Shown here in pieces: positions 22,320 to 30,787 of a stretch of 35,960 nucleotides of DNA. The translations under genes and the position numbers were made by a program. The notes below the pieces were generated by a model that was given only the letters and a program-made list of their open reading frames with translations, had not been told where the DNA came from and did no database searches. The stretch's first letter is position 1. Each line of letters opens with the position of its first letter. Origin of the DNA: an uncultured Christensenellaceae bacterium (GTDB lineage: Bacteria > Bacillota > Clostridia > Christensenellales > UBA3700); contig CALWBV010000015.1 of NCBI GenBank assembly GCA_944376205.1, forward strand, positions 1 to 35,960. The letters run 5' to 3'.

Positions 22320-24140
22320 ATGATTTATTTTGACAGCAAAAATCCCGCTTGCAAATCTCCTTTCGGCTGTATAGAACAGGATACCGAGATGACTTTCAGA
22401 ATTTTTGCAAAAGACGGCGTTTATATCAATTCGGTAGAACTTCTCATATTCGAGGACGGTATGGAGACTCCTTACACGTTTGCGATGTCGTTCAGTTGTA
22501 AGCGAGGCGACGAGAGTGAATTTATGACCAAAATCAATATCAATAAAGTGGGACTTTATTGGTATAAGTTTGTTTTCCATACCGAAAACGGCGATATCGT
22601 CAAGGATGACGACGGCAAGTGCTATCAGTTTACCGTGTATAAAAAAGGTTACAAGACGCCCGACTGGATAAAGGGCGGAGTTATTTATCATATCTTTGCC
22701 GACAGATTTTGTATGGGTGTAGACAAAAGTGCGGTATTTGACAAAAAAGGTGCCGTGCTGAAAAAATGGGGCGAAGAAGTCACCATTATCGATGACGACG
22801 GAGTGTACAGAGCCAACGATTTTTACGGGGGTAATTTTCAGGGTATAATAGACAAACTCGACTATTTGAAAAGTCTCGGCGTAACTTTGATTTATTTGTC
22901 GCCTATATTCAAATCGGCTTCTAATCACCGCTACGACACCGGCGACTACGAAAAACTCGACGAGCTTTTGGGCGACGAAAAAAAGTTTGCCGAACTCATT
23001 AAAAAGGCAGAGAAAAAAGGTATGAAAATTATGCTTGACGGCGTATTCAATCATACAGGCGCGGACAGTAAATATTTCAATAAATTCGGCAATTACGACA
23101 GCGTGGGCGCATATCAGTCCAAAGAAAGTCCTTATTACGATTGGTTCGATTTTTACCGTTATCCCGACAAATACCACTGTTGGTGGGGCGTAACCGTTAC
23201 CCCTACCGTCAGTCAGCGTGCGGTAGGATTCAGAGAGATGATAGCTGGTAAAGACGGAATAATCGACAAGTGGACGAAGATGGGCGTCAAGGGTTGGAGA
23301 CTTGACGTCGTAGACGAATTGAGAGAGGATTTTGTCTGCAAGATAAGAGAAAGAATAAAACAAAATTCAAATGACAATCTGCTTATAGGCGAAGTGTGGG
23401 AAGATGCGTCCAACAAGATAGCATACGGTTACAGACGCCATTATTTTCAGGGTGACGAGCTTGACGGGGTAATGAATTATCCTTTTAAGGAAGCGGTGCT
23501 CAAGTACGCTTTGGGCGGAGCAGTGGGCGAATTTGCAGAAGCTGTTATGTCGATTGTAGAGAATTATCCCAAAGAAGCGTTGCTTGCGACAATGAACCTT
23601 ATAGACTCACACGATACGGCACGTGCTATAAGCGTGTTGAGCGGTGTGGATATGACGGGCACGACAAAGGCTTACAGAAGGGATTACCGTATGAGTGAGC
23701 AAAGTTATGGCCTTGCGAGAAAAAAACTCATGGTAGCGTCAACATTGCAATACATGCTGCCCGGAGTGCCCTCACTTTTTTACGGTGACGAACAGGGCAT
23801 GGAAGGTTACGAGGATCCGCTTTGCCGCCGTACTTTCAATTGGAACAGGACAGATGACGTATTGCTTGAGCACTACATCGCTTTGGGCAAAATACGAGAT
23901 AAGTACAAAGAGGAAATGTGCGGAGACACTTACTTTGAATACAATCACGACGGACTTTTGGTAATGCAAAGAATATCTTCTTCTCAAATTCTCAAGGTCA
24001 TAGCCAATAATACGGAAGAACAAAAGTCCTATTACTGCGACAAGTCGACAAGGGACGCCGTAACGGGTAAAAAATTGTCTTCAGGGAATATCGACGTTGC
24101 TCCTTATTCAACAAGAATAATTATTTCGGCAAAGAAGTAA
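22320..24140 (+). CDS. Cytoplasmic GH13 alpha-amylase / cyclomaltodextrinase-like enzyme
   Basis: The 606-residue protein has an N-terminal beta-sandwich (about 1-110), a GH13 barrel from GGVIYHIFADRF (119-130) and a C-terminal beta domain. Catalytic regions are LDGVFNH (239-245), GWRLDVVDE (nucleophile Asp329), IGEVWED (acid/base Glu358) and IDSHDTAR (Asp432). No signal peptide is present, so it probably works on internal glycogen or imported maltodextrins. The N-domain plus barrel layout resembles neopullulanase/cyclomaltodextrinase enzymes, but the substrate cannot be fixed from sequence alone. AAAGGA precedes the ATG by five to six bases. It closes the glycogen region with its own promoter. 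Confidence 0.9.
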   Translation: MIYFDSKNPACKSPFGCIEQDTEMTFRIFAKDGVYINSVELLIFEDGMETPYTFAMSFSCKRGDESEFMTKININKVGLYWYKFVFHTENGDIVKDDDGKCYQFTVYKKGYKTPDWIKGGVIYHIFADRFCMGVDKSAVFDKKGAVLKKWGEEVTIIDDDGVYRANDFYGGNFQGIIDKLDYLKSLGVTLIYLSPIFKSASNHRYDTGDYEKLDELLGDEKKFAELIKKAEKKGMKIMLDGVFNHTGADSKYFNKFGNYDSVGAYQSKESPYYDWFDFYRYPDKYHCWWGVTVTPTVSQRAVGFREMIAGKDGIIDKWTKMGVKGWRLDVVDELREDFVCKIRERIKQNSNDNLLIGEVWEDASNKIAYGYRRHYFQGDELDGVMNYPFKEAVLKYALGGAVGEFAEAVMSIVENYPKEALLATMNLIDSHDTARAISVLSGVDMTGTTKAYRRDYRMSEQSYGLARKKLMVASTLQYMLPGVPSLFYGDEQGMEGYEDPLCRRTFNWNRTDDVLLEHYIALGKIRDKYKEEMCGDTYFEYNHDGLLVMQRISSSQILKVIANNTEEQKSYYCDKSTRDAVTGKKLSSGNIDVAPYSTRIIISAKK

Positions 24141-24164
24141 AGCGTTTATGCTTTATACACTCCT

Positions 24165-24203
24165 TATATATACAATTTAAGCCTTAAGTAAATTGTATAT
24201 ATA
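24165..24203. repeat. Hairpin element, copy 2
   Basis: TATATATACAATTTA (24165-24179) and TAAATTGTATATATA (24189-24203) form a perfect 15-bp stem with the 9-base loop AGCCTTAAG. The inner nine pairs are identical to copies 1 and 3; the outer six pairs and part of the loop differ. The GTGCGTACG block and preceding terminator seen at copies 1 and 3 are missing here. Confidence 0.75.
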
Positions 24204-24315
24204 ACTATATGATAAAATAATAAATATAATAATATAATACATGACGATTAACAAGGTCGATCAATGCTAGCTTTAATGAATAAACAATATAGGCTATCAG
24301 CAAAAAGACAATAAA

Positions 24316-24345
24316 AAATACGGCGAGAAATGCCGTATTTTTTAT
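24316..24345. terminator. Bidirectional terminator
   Basis: AAATACGGC and GCCGTATTT form a 9-bp stem around GAGAAAT with T-rich tails on both strands. It serves the convergent amylase and second XRE genes. Confidence 0.85.
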
Positions 24346-24392
24346 TTTATTAAAATCTTTGGATAAGCAAATTGTTTTAGCTTTTTGTATTT

Positions 24393-24596
24393 TCAGTCTT
24401 CGAGTCCCAATAGATAATCCACGCTTACGCCGAAATATTTGGCAAGCACTATAAGTTGTGAGCCTTTGACGTCCGCCTGACAGTTTTCCCAGCGGCACAG
24501 ACACGACGAGCCTATTCCGACTTCTCTTGCCAAAGCCTGAATCGACAGTCCTTTTTCCATTCTCAATTCTTTTAATCTTTCTGCAAACGCTTCCAT
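24393..24596 (-). CDS. Small XRE-family regulator divergent from the LRR protein
   Basis: The 67-residue protein is a bare Cro/C1 helix-turn-helix: FAERLKELRMEKGLSIQALA, then IGSSCLCRWENCQADVKGSQ and LAKYFGVSVDYLLGLED. It resembles the 71-residue XRE protein at 10850 in size and layout, but its recognition helix differs. It is transcribed away from the large zinc-ribbon/LRR gene; the 130 bases between them contain two TCCCT-N4-AGGGA sites. I infer that it represses that gene and probably itself. No signal-sensing domain is present, so the input must come from a partner or from protein level. The ATG lacks a strong ribosome site. Confidence 0.88.
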   Translation of the reverse strand: MEAFAERLKELRMEKGLSIQALAREVGIGSSCLCRWENCQADVKGSQLIVLAKYFGVSVDYLLGLED

Positions 24597-24615
24597 ACTT
24601 TATTTATAATTTTAT

Positions 24616-24668
24616 CCCTTTTTAGGGATATTTGTCTTGACTGTCCCTATTTAGGGATGATATAATAT
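24616..24668 (+). promoter_or_regulatory. Paired XRE operators over the LRR-gene promoter
   Basis: ATCCCTTTTTAGGGAT (24616-24631) and GTCCCTATTTAGGGAT (24645-24660) are near-perfect palindromes, offset by exactly 29 bp. The second fills the 18-base spacer between TTGACT (24639-24644) and TATAAT (24663-24668), so binding would block RNA polymerase at the LRR gene. The first lies nearer the XRE start and probably mediates self-control. Confidence 0.8.
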
Positions 24669-24726
24669 CATCGGTGATATTATAAAACAATCGGTTTGTA
24701 TGGTCAGACCTATTGTCGGAGGGCTT

Positions 24727-27700
24727 ATGATTTGCAAGAATTGCGGAAAGGAATTTGAAGGGCAGTTTTGTCCGGAGTGTGGCACTAAAGCCGCCGAATT
24801 GCAAAAATGTCCCGTATGTGGAAAAGAGCATATAGAGGGAGAGAAGTTTTGTGCTAATTGCGGATATAATTACACGCAACAGAACGTAGTTGTTGCGCCT
24901 CAAATTGCTCAAACAAGCAATACAAAAAAGTTAAGCGGTGTCGCAAGCAAAGCTGTAAAAGCGGTTTCCAAAAAGTATTGGATTATACCCGCAGTCGGAA
25001 CGTTGCTGTTGGGAGTGCTTTTGTTTTTGACGCTTTGCTCACCTGTAATGTTGCACGAGGGATACGATATATCGGGCATAGGCTTTAAGCACATATTCAA
25101 GGTTAATATAGATTATGTCTTTACCGTTACGTGTGCGATTATCCTCGTAATGTCAATATTCGTGATTATCCTCGGTATAGCAAGGATAATAAATGCCGTA
25201 GCAAAACCCTATACGAATATTAAAGACAAAAAGTCGTATATTATAGACGGCGTTATTTGTGTGGCAGTGCTTGCCCTCGGTATTGCGGGCGCTGCTAATG
25301 CTGGCAACTGGTTTGGCAGTGCGGGTGCGGGATATACGCTTTGCATTTCTATAGGCATATTCGGTATAGCGCTAGTCGCCTTGAGATATATATTTGAAAA
25401 CAAGTTTATTGACAGTGATATTGTTCAAGCAAACGGACAAAAGATAAAAGACAAAGGCTATATAAAAAACAATGCCGACGTCAAAATCAACAAGGGCATA
25501 AAGAAAGGCAGTATAGTACTCGCCAGCCTTATCATAGTAGCGCTTGTTATAGGAATAATTGTGAGCAGTATTTATATCAATCCTTTCAACGCTACGTCGT
25601 TTAAGACTGCTCAGACAAGAGGAGATATTATAAAACAATTCGGATTGCCCGAGGGAGCAAAGTCCGATGCGTCTTATTATACTTACATCGGGGGCGAAAT
25701 AAGCGGTTATAATTATTTGGATAACAATCTCGAAGCTTTGGCAGACGAACAGTTGGGTGAAGGATTGGAATCGGAGAGCGACGAAGACCTCGAAGAAGCT
25801 TTTGGCGGGCTTATGAAACTCGATAATATTATTGAAAAACTCAATGAAAAAGCCGAAGTTGCGTCTTTGAAGAAAACTACCGTATATTTCAACAGCGACG
25901 GCGGAGAAGACAGAAATGCCGACACCGTATCTTCTTATATTTGCGAAGTGTCATCGCTTAAAAATACCGTGGACGGTGTGGCTAAAAGGTATCTTGAAGA
26001 TTTGCAGATAATCAGAGCTTATTATTTTGAATACACTAAAACAATAGAAATAGAATATTTTGCTGAATATGATGACGGAAGTTTTATAAAAAATACGGTA
26101 ATGTTAAACTATCAGGAAGATACTATGCCAAATAAAGTTACTTTCGAAGATAGTTTGGGAGAATATGAGATAAGTAATAACGATATTGAAAAGATAGATT
26201 TGATTGACAACTGCGCATATATATTAGACGAAACTCTTTATGTTGTTGCTGACGTTGAGGGAGAATTGTCTGATACTAACAATAATTTACAAAAAGTAAA
26301 GAAAATAATTATACAAGAAGGTGTGGAAAATATTGCTGGTTATGCATTTGCATCATGTAAAAATGCTACAATAATCACTGTTCCTCAAAGTCTAAAAAAT
26401 ATAACAAGTAATGCGATACAAAATACGGCTTTTTATAAAGAAAAATCTAATTGGGACAACGGAAACGCACTGTATCTCAACAATATATTGATTAGCGTAG
26501 ATACTGAAGAAAGTAGCATAACGTTAAGAGAGAATGTAGTGGGAATTGCCTCGGGAGCATTCTATTATTGCGATAGCTTGACAAGTATAGTAATTCCCGA
26601 CAGCGTGACAAGCATAGGATGGTCTGCGTTCTCTGGTTGCACCGGCTTGACCAGTATAGTAATTCCCGACAGCGTAACAAGCATAGGAAATTATGCATTC
26701 GATAATTGCAGAGGCTTGACAAGCGTAACCATTGGCAATAGCGTAACCAGCATAGGAGATGAGGCATTCTCTGGTTGCAGTAGCTTGACAAGCATAGTAA
26801 TCCCCGACAGCGTAACCTTCATAGGACATGCGGCATTCTATAATTGCAATAACTTGACAATCTATTGCGAGGCGGCTTCGCAGCCTAGCGGATGGGATAT
26901 TAATTGGAATGATAGTTGTCCCGTAGTGTGGGATTACATTAATAACGATATTGCAGAGGACGGATATCATTACATAGTGATTGATGGGTTAAAGTATGGA
27001 ATAAAAGATAGTATTGCAAAAGTAGCGAGATACAGTGTAGAAGGTAATATCGTTATTCCGTCGAGCATCATGTATGGCGGAGTGACTTATAGCGTAACCG
27101 GCATAGGAAGTTCTGCATTCGCTGATTGCGATAGCTTGACAAGTATAGTAATTCCCGACAGCGTAACCGAAATAGGAGATTATGCATTCTATAATTGCAC
27201 CGACTTGACAAGTATAGTAATTCCCGACAGCGTAACAAGCATAGGAAGTTCTGCATTCTCTGGTTGCACGGGCTTAACCAGTGTAGTAATTCCCGACAGC
27301 GTAACAAGCATAGGAAGTTCTGCATTCTATAATTGCACCGACTTGACAAGTATAGTAATTCCCGACAGCGTGACAAGCATAGGATGGTCTGCGTTCTCTG
27401 GTTGCACCGGCTTGACCAGTATAGTAATTCCCGACAGCGTAACAAGCATAGGAAATTATGCATTCGATAATTGCAGAGGCTTGACAAGCGTAACCATTGG
27501 CAATAGCGTAACCAGCATAGGAGATGAGGCATTCTCTGGTTGCAGTAGCTTGACAAGCATAGTAATCCCCGACAGCGTAACCAGCATAGGAAGTTCTGCA
27601 TTCGAGTATTGCACTGGCTTGACAAGCATAGTAATCCCCGACAGCGTAACTAGCATAGGAAATTATGTATTTTATAAATGCACTGGCTTGACAAATATCG

Positions 27701-27852
27701 TAATTCCCGATAGCGTAACCAGCATAGGATGGTGTGCATTTAGGGATTGCAGTAATGTGACAATCTATTGCGAGGCGACTTCTAAGCCCAGCGGTTGGGA
27801 TAGTGATTGGAACTACAGCAATCGTCCCGTAGTGTGGGGCTATACGGGCTGA
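24727..27852 (+). CDS. Zinc-ribbon, five-helix membrane protein with LRR_5 (BspA-like) ectodomain
   Basis: Counted from ATG 24727 (GGAGGG just upstream) this is 1041 residues. Residues 1-48 are a double zinc ribbon (CKNC, CPEC, CPVC, CANC). Five membrane helices follow at about 84-107, 120-148, 161-182, 192-214 and 251-273. An odd number of helices puts the C-terminus outside if the zinc ribbon is inside. Residues 280-500 form a mixed domain beginning with DIIKQFGLPEGA, reminiscent of BamE-like motifs (weak). The rest is 23-residue BspA-like repeats (SIVIPDSVTSIGxxAFxxCxGLT) in two blocks with an insert (YHYIVIDGLKYGI). BspA-like repeats often bind host or matrix proteins; here the role is unknown. 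The in-frame ATG at 24700 has no ribosome site. Confidence 0.88.
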   Translation: MICKNCGKEFEGQFCPECGTKAAELQKCPVCGKEHIEGEKFCANCGYNYTQQNVVVAPQIAQTSNTKKLSGVASKAVKAVSKKYWIIPAVGTLLLGVLLFLTLCSPVMLHEGYDISGIGFKHIFKVNIDYVFTVTCAIILVMSIFVIILGIARIINAVAKPYTNIKDKKSYIIDGVICVAVLALGIAGAANAGNWFGSAGAGYTLCISIGIFGIALVALRYIFENKFIDSDIVQANGQKIKDKGYIKNNADVKINKGIKKGSIVLASLIIVALVIGIIVSSIYINPFNATSFKTAQTRGDIIKQFGLPEGAKSDASYYTYIGGEISGYNYLDNNLEALADEQLGEGLESESDEDLEEAFGGLMKLDNIIEKLNEKAEVASLKKTTVYFNSDGGEDRNADTVSSYICEVSSLKNTVDGVAKRYLEDLQIIRAYYFEYTKTIEIEYFAEYDDGSFIKNTVMLNYQEDTMPNKVTFEDSLGEYEISNNDIEKIDLIDNCAYILDETLYVVADVEGELSDTNNNLQKVKKIIIQEGVENIAGYAFASCKNATIITVPQSLKNITSNAIQNTAFYKEKSNWDNGNALYLNNILISVDTEESSITLRENVVGIASGAFYYCDSLTSIVIPDSVTSIGWSAFSGCTGLTSIVIPDSVTSIGNYAFDNCRGLTSVTIGNSVTSIGDEAFSGCSSLTSIVIPDSVTFIGHAAFYNCNNLTIYCEAASQPSGWDINWNDSCPVVWDYINNDIAEDGYHYIVIDGLKYGIKDSIAKVARYSVEGNIVIPSSIMYGGVTYSVTGIGSSAFADCDSLTSIVIPDSVTEIGDYAFYNCTDLTSIVIPDSVTSIGSSAFSGCTGLTSVVIPDSVTSIGSSAFYNCTDLTSIVIPDSVTSIGWSAFSGCTGLTSIVIPDSVTSIGNYAFDNCRGLTSVTIGNSVTSIGDEAFSGCSSLTSIVIPDSVTSIGSSAFEYCTGLTSIVIPDSVTSIGNYVFYKCTGLTNIVIPDSVTSIGWCAFRDCSNVTIYCEATSKPSGWDSDWNYSNRPVVWGYTG
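26577..26817 (+). repeat. 241-bp exact direct repeat, copy A
   Basis: These 241 bases are identical to 27342-27582 by direct reading, in the same frame, offset 765 bp. They encode about 3.5 leucine-rich repeats in the first LRR block. Confidence 0.9.
27342..27582 (+). repeat. 241-bp exact direct repeat, copy B
   Basis: Second copy, inside the second LRR block. Identity stops abruptly on both sides (GATAG versus CCGAC before; TTCATAGG versus AGCATAGG after), as expected for a recent copying event. Confidence 0.9.
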
Positions 27853-27876
27853 GAAACGGTTATAAAACGCAAATAA

Positions 27877-27904
27877 AATACGGCGGTTTTCCGCCGTATT
27901 TTTT
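27877..27904 (+). terminator. Terminator after the LRR gene
   Basis: AATACGGCGG and CCGCCGTATT form a perfect 10-bp stem around TTTT, followed by TTTTG. Confidence 0.9.
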
Positions 27905-27916
27905 GTGTTATATTGC

Positions 27917-27977
27917 GTGCGTACGCGGCAAAGCCTTTAATTTATACAATTTAAGTCTTGGGTAAATTGTATAAATT
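27917..27977. repeat. Composite hairpin element, copy 3
   Basis: GTGCGTACG (27917-27925) is followed after exactly 13 bases by AATTTATACAATTTA (27939-27953) and TAAATTGTATAAATT (27963-27977), a perfect 15-bp stem with the loop AGTCTTGGG. The layout is the same as copy 1, including a CCGCC/GGCGG terminator 12-14 bases upstream. A TATAAT at 27984-27989 follows and may serve murB. Confidence 0.8.
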
Positions 27978-28052
27978 ATTTAATATAATATATTTATATA
28001 CTTTATTGCAATCTGTCTGCAAAACAGGCATATCTCGTGAATATGCTTTAGT

Positions 28053-28925
28053 ATGGACAGATTTTCTTTTTTGACGGCGCTTGACGCCGAAGTGTGTTTC
28101 GATTATCCCTCTTTGTCGGCTTTTAAGTGCGGCGGCAATATAGGTGCAGTGATTTTCCCTTCCGACAAGTGGGAGCTTTTGCAGGCAGTGGACTTATTGA
28201 AGCGTGCAGGCGAAGACTACAGAGTCATTGCCAACGGCACCAACATACTCATCCGTGACGAAGGCATAGACGGTATAGTGATATGCACCAAGTATTTGTG
28301 CGGTATAGACATAGAGGACAACTTATGGCACGTAGGCGCAGGCGAAGGTATTGTCAAACTTGCCTGGCTTGCGGCAAACAGCGGTTACAGCGGACTTGAG
28401 GGGATATGCTCGATTCCAGGGACTGTCGGCGGCGGAGTCGCAATGAATTGTTCTGCATACGGCAGGCAAATTGCCGACCTTATTGAATACGTGGATATTC
28501 TCACAGAGGACGGTATAGAGAGATTAAAAGCAAGCGACCTTGCTTTTTCTTACCGCACGTCGCTCGTAAAAAATAAAGGCATAGCCGTAGGCGCAGGCAT
28601 AAGACTTGTCGAGGGCGATAAATACGCAATTGCCAGGGATATGCTTGCATACAGAATAGCAAGGCAAAAAAGTCAGCCCGGCGGAATATCTTTGGGCAGT
28701 ACTTTCAAAAGAGCGGACGGAGTTTCGGCAGGATATTATATCGACAAGGCAGGACTCAAAGGTTACAAAATAGGCGGCGCACAGATATCTCACAAGCATG
28801 CAAATTTTATAATCAACACGGGCGGCGCAAAGGCGTCGGACTTTTTGCAAGTAGCTGAATATGCAAGGCAAGAAGTTGACAAACGCTTTGGCGTTAGGCT
28901 ACAATATGAAATAGACGTATTCTAA
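28053..28925 (+). CDS. murB: UDP-N-acetylenolpyruvoylglucosamine reductase
   Basis: The 290-residue flavoenzyme reduces UDP-GlcNAc-enolpyruvate to UDP-MurNAc with NADPH, the second committed step of peptidoglycan synthesis. FAD-binding motifs are NGTNILI (61-67) and GLEGICSIPGTVGGGVAMN (114-132). Catalytic residues lie in SYRTS (166-170) and GSTFKR (Ser216, the proton donor position). The length fits the shorter MurB type found in Firmicutes. The ATG has no Shine-Dalgarno; instead GCATAT/ATATGC forms a hairpin (28028-28046) ending six bases before it. It opens a core-gene block with whiA, dnaE and pfkA. Confidence 0.95.
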   Translation: MDRFSFLTALDAEVCFDYPSLSAFKCGGNIGAVIFPSDKWELLQAVDLLKRAGEDYRVIANGTNILIRDEGIDGIVICTKYLCGIDIEDNLWHVGAGEGIVKLAWLAANSGYSGLEGICSIPGTVGGGVAMNCSAYGRQIADLIEYVDILTEDGIERLKASDLAFSYRTSLVKNKGIAVGAGIRLVEGDKYAIARDMLAYRIARQKSQPGGISLGSTFKRADGVSAGYYIDKAGLKGYKIGGAQISHKHANFIINTGGAKASDFLQVAEYARQEVDKRFGVRLQYEIDVF

Positions 28926-28976
28926 TTCAAAGTCGTCATCGAAGTCGCAATATTAAGCGAAAAGAGGAGGGGTACC

Positions 28977-29741
28977 GTGGAAAAATTGATACTTACGGCA
29001 GACTATCATTCACACACGCAATATTCGCACGGTAGCGGTACTATCCTCGACAATGCAAAGGCGGCAAGCGAAAAGGGACTGGAGATACTTGCTATCACCG
29101 ACCATGCCGTAAGACATCCTATCGTCGGCGTAAGTCCCAAAAAGTATGACAAAATGCGTAAAGATCTCGAGGAAGTGCAGAAAGGCTTTGACAATCTCAC
29201 TCTCATGCTGGGTATCGAAGCGAATATTCTCGGAATGGCAGGCGATATCGACGTCAAGGATGAGGACGCTGCAAAACTCGACATAGTGCTTGCAGGCTAT
29301 CATCTTACATCTTTTCCCTACAAATTCAGCGATTATTTCAAGATCACCTGGAATGCGCTCACCAAGTACACTATGAAGTCGACAAAGGCGCAGATAGCAC
29401 GCAATACGACCATGTTTGTCAATGCTATCAAAAGGCATAAAATCGACATACTTACGCATCCCGGTTTCAGACTCGACATCGACTACAAGCAAGTGGGCAA
29501 GGCATGCGCCGATTACGGTACTTACGTTGAGTTATCTTCGAGACACAAGACGCCCGATGAAAAGAGCATTGAAGAATTGCTTGCGACGGATTGTATTTTT
29601 GTCATTAATTCCGACGCTCACAAGCCCGAGAATATAGCAAGCTGCGATTTCGCCATAGGGCTTGCCGAAAAGTACGAAATACCCGAAAAGAGGATTGCCA
29701 ACATATCGGGCAAGAAACTCGTTTTGAGGTCAAAAAGTTAA
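28977..29741 (+). CDS. PHP-domain phosphoesterase (YcdX-like)
   Basis: The 254-residue protein is a stand-alone PHP phosphoesterase. Metal-binding motifs are DYHSHTQYSHG (9-19), ITDHA (about 40-44), GIEAN (about 81-85), LTHPGF (about 161-166) and NSDAHKP (about 213-219). Such enzymes hydrolyse phosphate esters with a tri-metal site; relatives include YcdX and histidinol-phosphatase-like proteins. The substrate is unknown. The start is GTG at 28977, fixed by AGGAGGGG just upstream. It lies between murB and whiA, where related genomes often carry rapZ and yvcK. A terminator follows. Confidence 0.87.
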   Translation: MEKLILTADYHSHTQYSHGSGTILDNAKAASEKGLEILAITDHAVRHPIVGVSPKKYDKMRKDLEEVQKGFDNLTLMLGIEANILGMAGDIDVKDEDAAKLDIVLAGYHLTSFPYKFSDYFKITWNALTKYTMKSTKAQIARNTTMFVNAIKRHKIDILTHPGFRLDIDYKQVGKACADYGTYVELSSRHKTPDEKSIEELLATDCIFVINSDAHKPENIASCDFAIGLAEKYEIPEKRIANISGKKLVLRSKS

Positions 29742-29749
29742 AAGACCCG

Positions 29750-29770
29750 ACGGCAAGAAATTGCCGTTTT
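29750..29770 (+). terminator. Terminator after the PHP gene
   Basis: CGGCAA and TTGCCG pair around the stable loop GAAA, followed by TTTTATT. Confidence 0.8.
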
Positions 29771-29848
29771 ATTATCCCGTCGAAGACAGAAGTTTTGTAA
29801 GACACGGCATTCAGAATAATTTGCAAATAAATCTAATACGGAGATATT

Positions 29849-30787
29849 ATGGATTTTACCGAGCAGCTCAAAAAAGATATTATCGAAAACATACCCAAGG
29901 GAAAATCCGCCAGGTTGCTCTTTCTGGCAGGCGTAACGAAAAATTGCGCTTACATCGAGTTGTACAAAAAATCCGTAGTGCTTACATACGAGTTTTCGTC
30001 CAAGGAAGAAGCGGTTGCGCTTTTGCCGATAATAAGAGACATGAGCGACGGCGAAGTCTTTTTCGTGCAGAAGGGGGCGCAGGGGGAAAACGCATACAGA
30101 ATTCAGCTCAAGGACGATGCGGCAAACAAGTTGCTTGAAAGCCTCCGTTTGTCGAGATACGGCGAGAAGTTTGTAGCCGACAACGGCGTTGAATATCTCA
30201 AATCGCTGGACACGGACACATTCTTTTATTATCTGCGAGGCGTTGCGCTTGTAGCGGCACGGTTGAGATTTGCCGATGAGGAATATTCAAACTATTCTTT
30301 GCAATTTACGTTTGCGGACAAAGAGTATTGTCTTGCGTTCAGAGATAAAATGGAGAGTTTGAATATCGAACTCAAGGAGAGCGAGAGCAAGACGGGTTAT
30401 ACGCTTATGTCACGCAACAGCAGCGATATAGCGGACATGCTTGCAATGTGTCAAGCCAACAATTGCGTTTTGGAACTGAATAACATTCTTGTAGACAGAG
30501 AACAAGAAAATCAATTCAACAGAATAAGCAACTTTTACATGGCAAACTACAAAAAATCCATGGCGAGCATAAAGAAATATACGGATGCGATAATGCAGCT
30601 TGAGAAAAGCGGTGAGCTTGAGTTTCTTGACAAAAAGCTTAAGAATATAGCCGTTGCAAGACTGTACAACAGCGAAGACAGTATGCAGGAGCTAGCGGAC
30701 AGACTGTCTATGAGTAAGACGAGTTTGTCACGTGCACTCAACAAGATTTTAGCGATTGCGGAGGGGAAAACTGATGGAAGAGAATAA
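29849..30787 (+). CDS. whiA: DNA-binding regulator WhiA
   Basis: The 312-residue protein has the WhiA layout: an N-terminal domain with a degenerate LAGLIDADG homing-endonuclease fold (about 1-200; FLAGV and YLRGVALVAARLRF are its helices) and a C-terminal helix-turn-helix (about 255-305). The family-typical DREQENQFNRISNFYMANYKKS (about 216-237, shown by its key N, R, N and N) links them. WhiA influences cell division and chromosome segregation in Bacillus and sporulation in Streptomyces. The sequence is rather divergent. ATG 29849 has CGGAG five to six bases upstream. dnaE starts before its stop codon. Confidence 0.9.
   Translation: MDFTEQLKKDIIENIPKGKSARLLFLAGVTKNCAYIELYKKSVVLTYEFSSKEEAVALLPIIRDMSDGEVFFVQKGAQGENAYRIQLKDDAANKLLESLRLSRYGEKFVADNGVEYLKSLDTDTFFYYLRGVALVAARLRFADEEYSNYSLQFTFADKEYCLAFRDKMESLNIELKESESKTGYTLMSRNSSDIADMLAMCQANNCVLELNNILVDREQENQFNRISNFYMANYKKSMASIKKYTDAIMQLEKSGELEFLDKKLKNIAVARLYNSEDSMQELADRLSMSKTSLSRALNKILAIAEGKTDGRE

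Noticed and set aside
26577..27722. CRISPR-like or satellite array within the LRR gene
   Set aside because: The 69-base period is the codon image of 23-residue protein repeats in an open frame.
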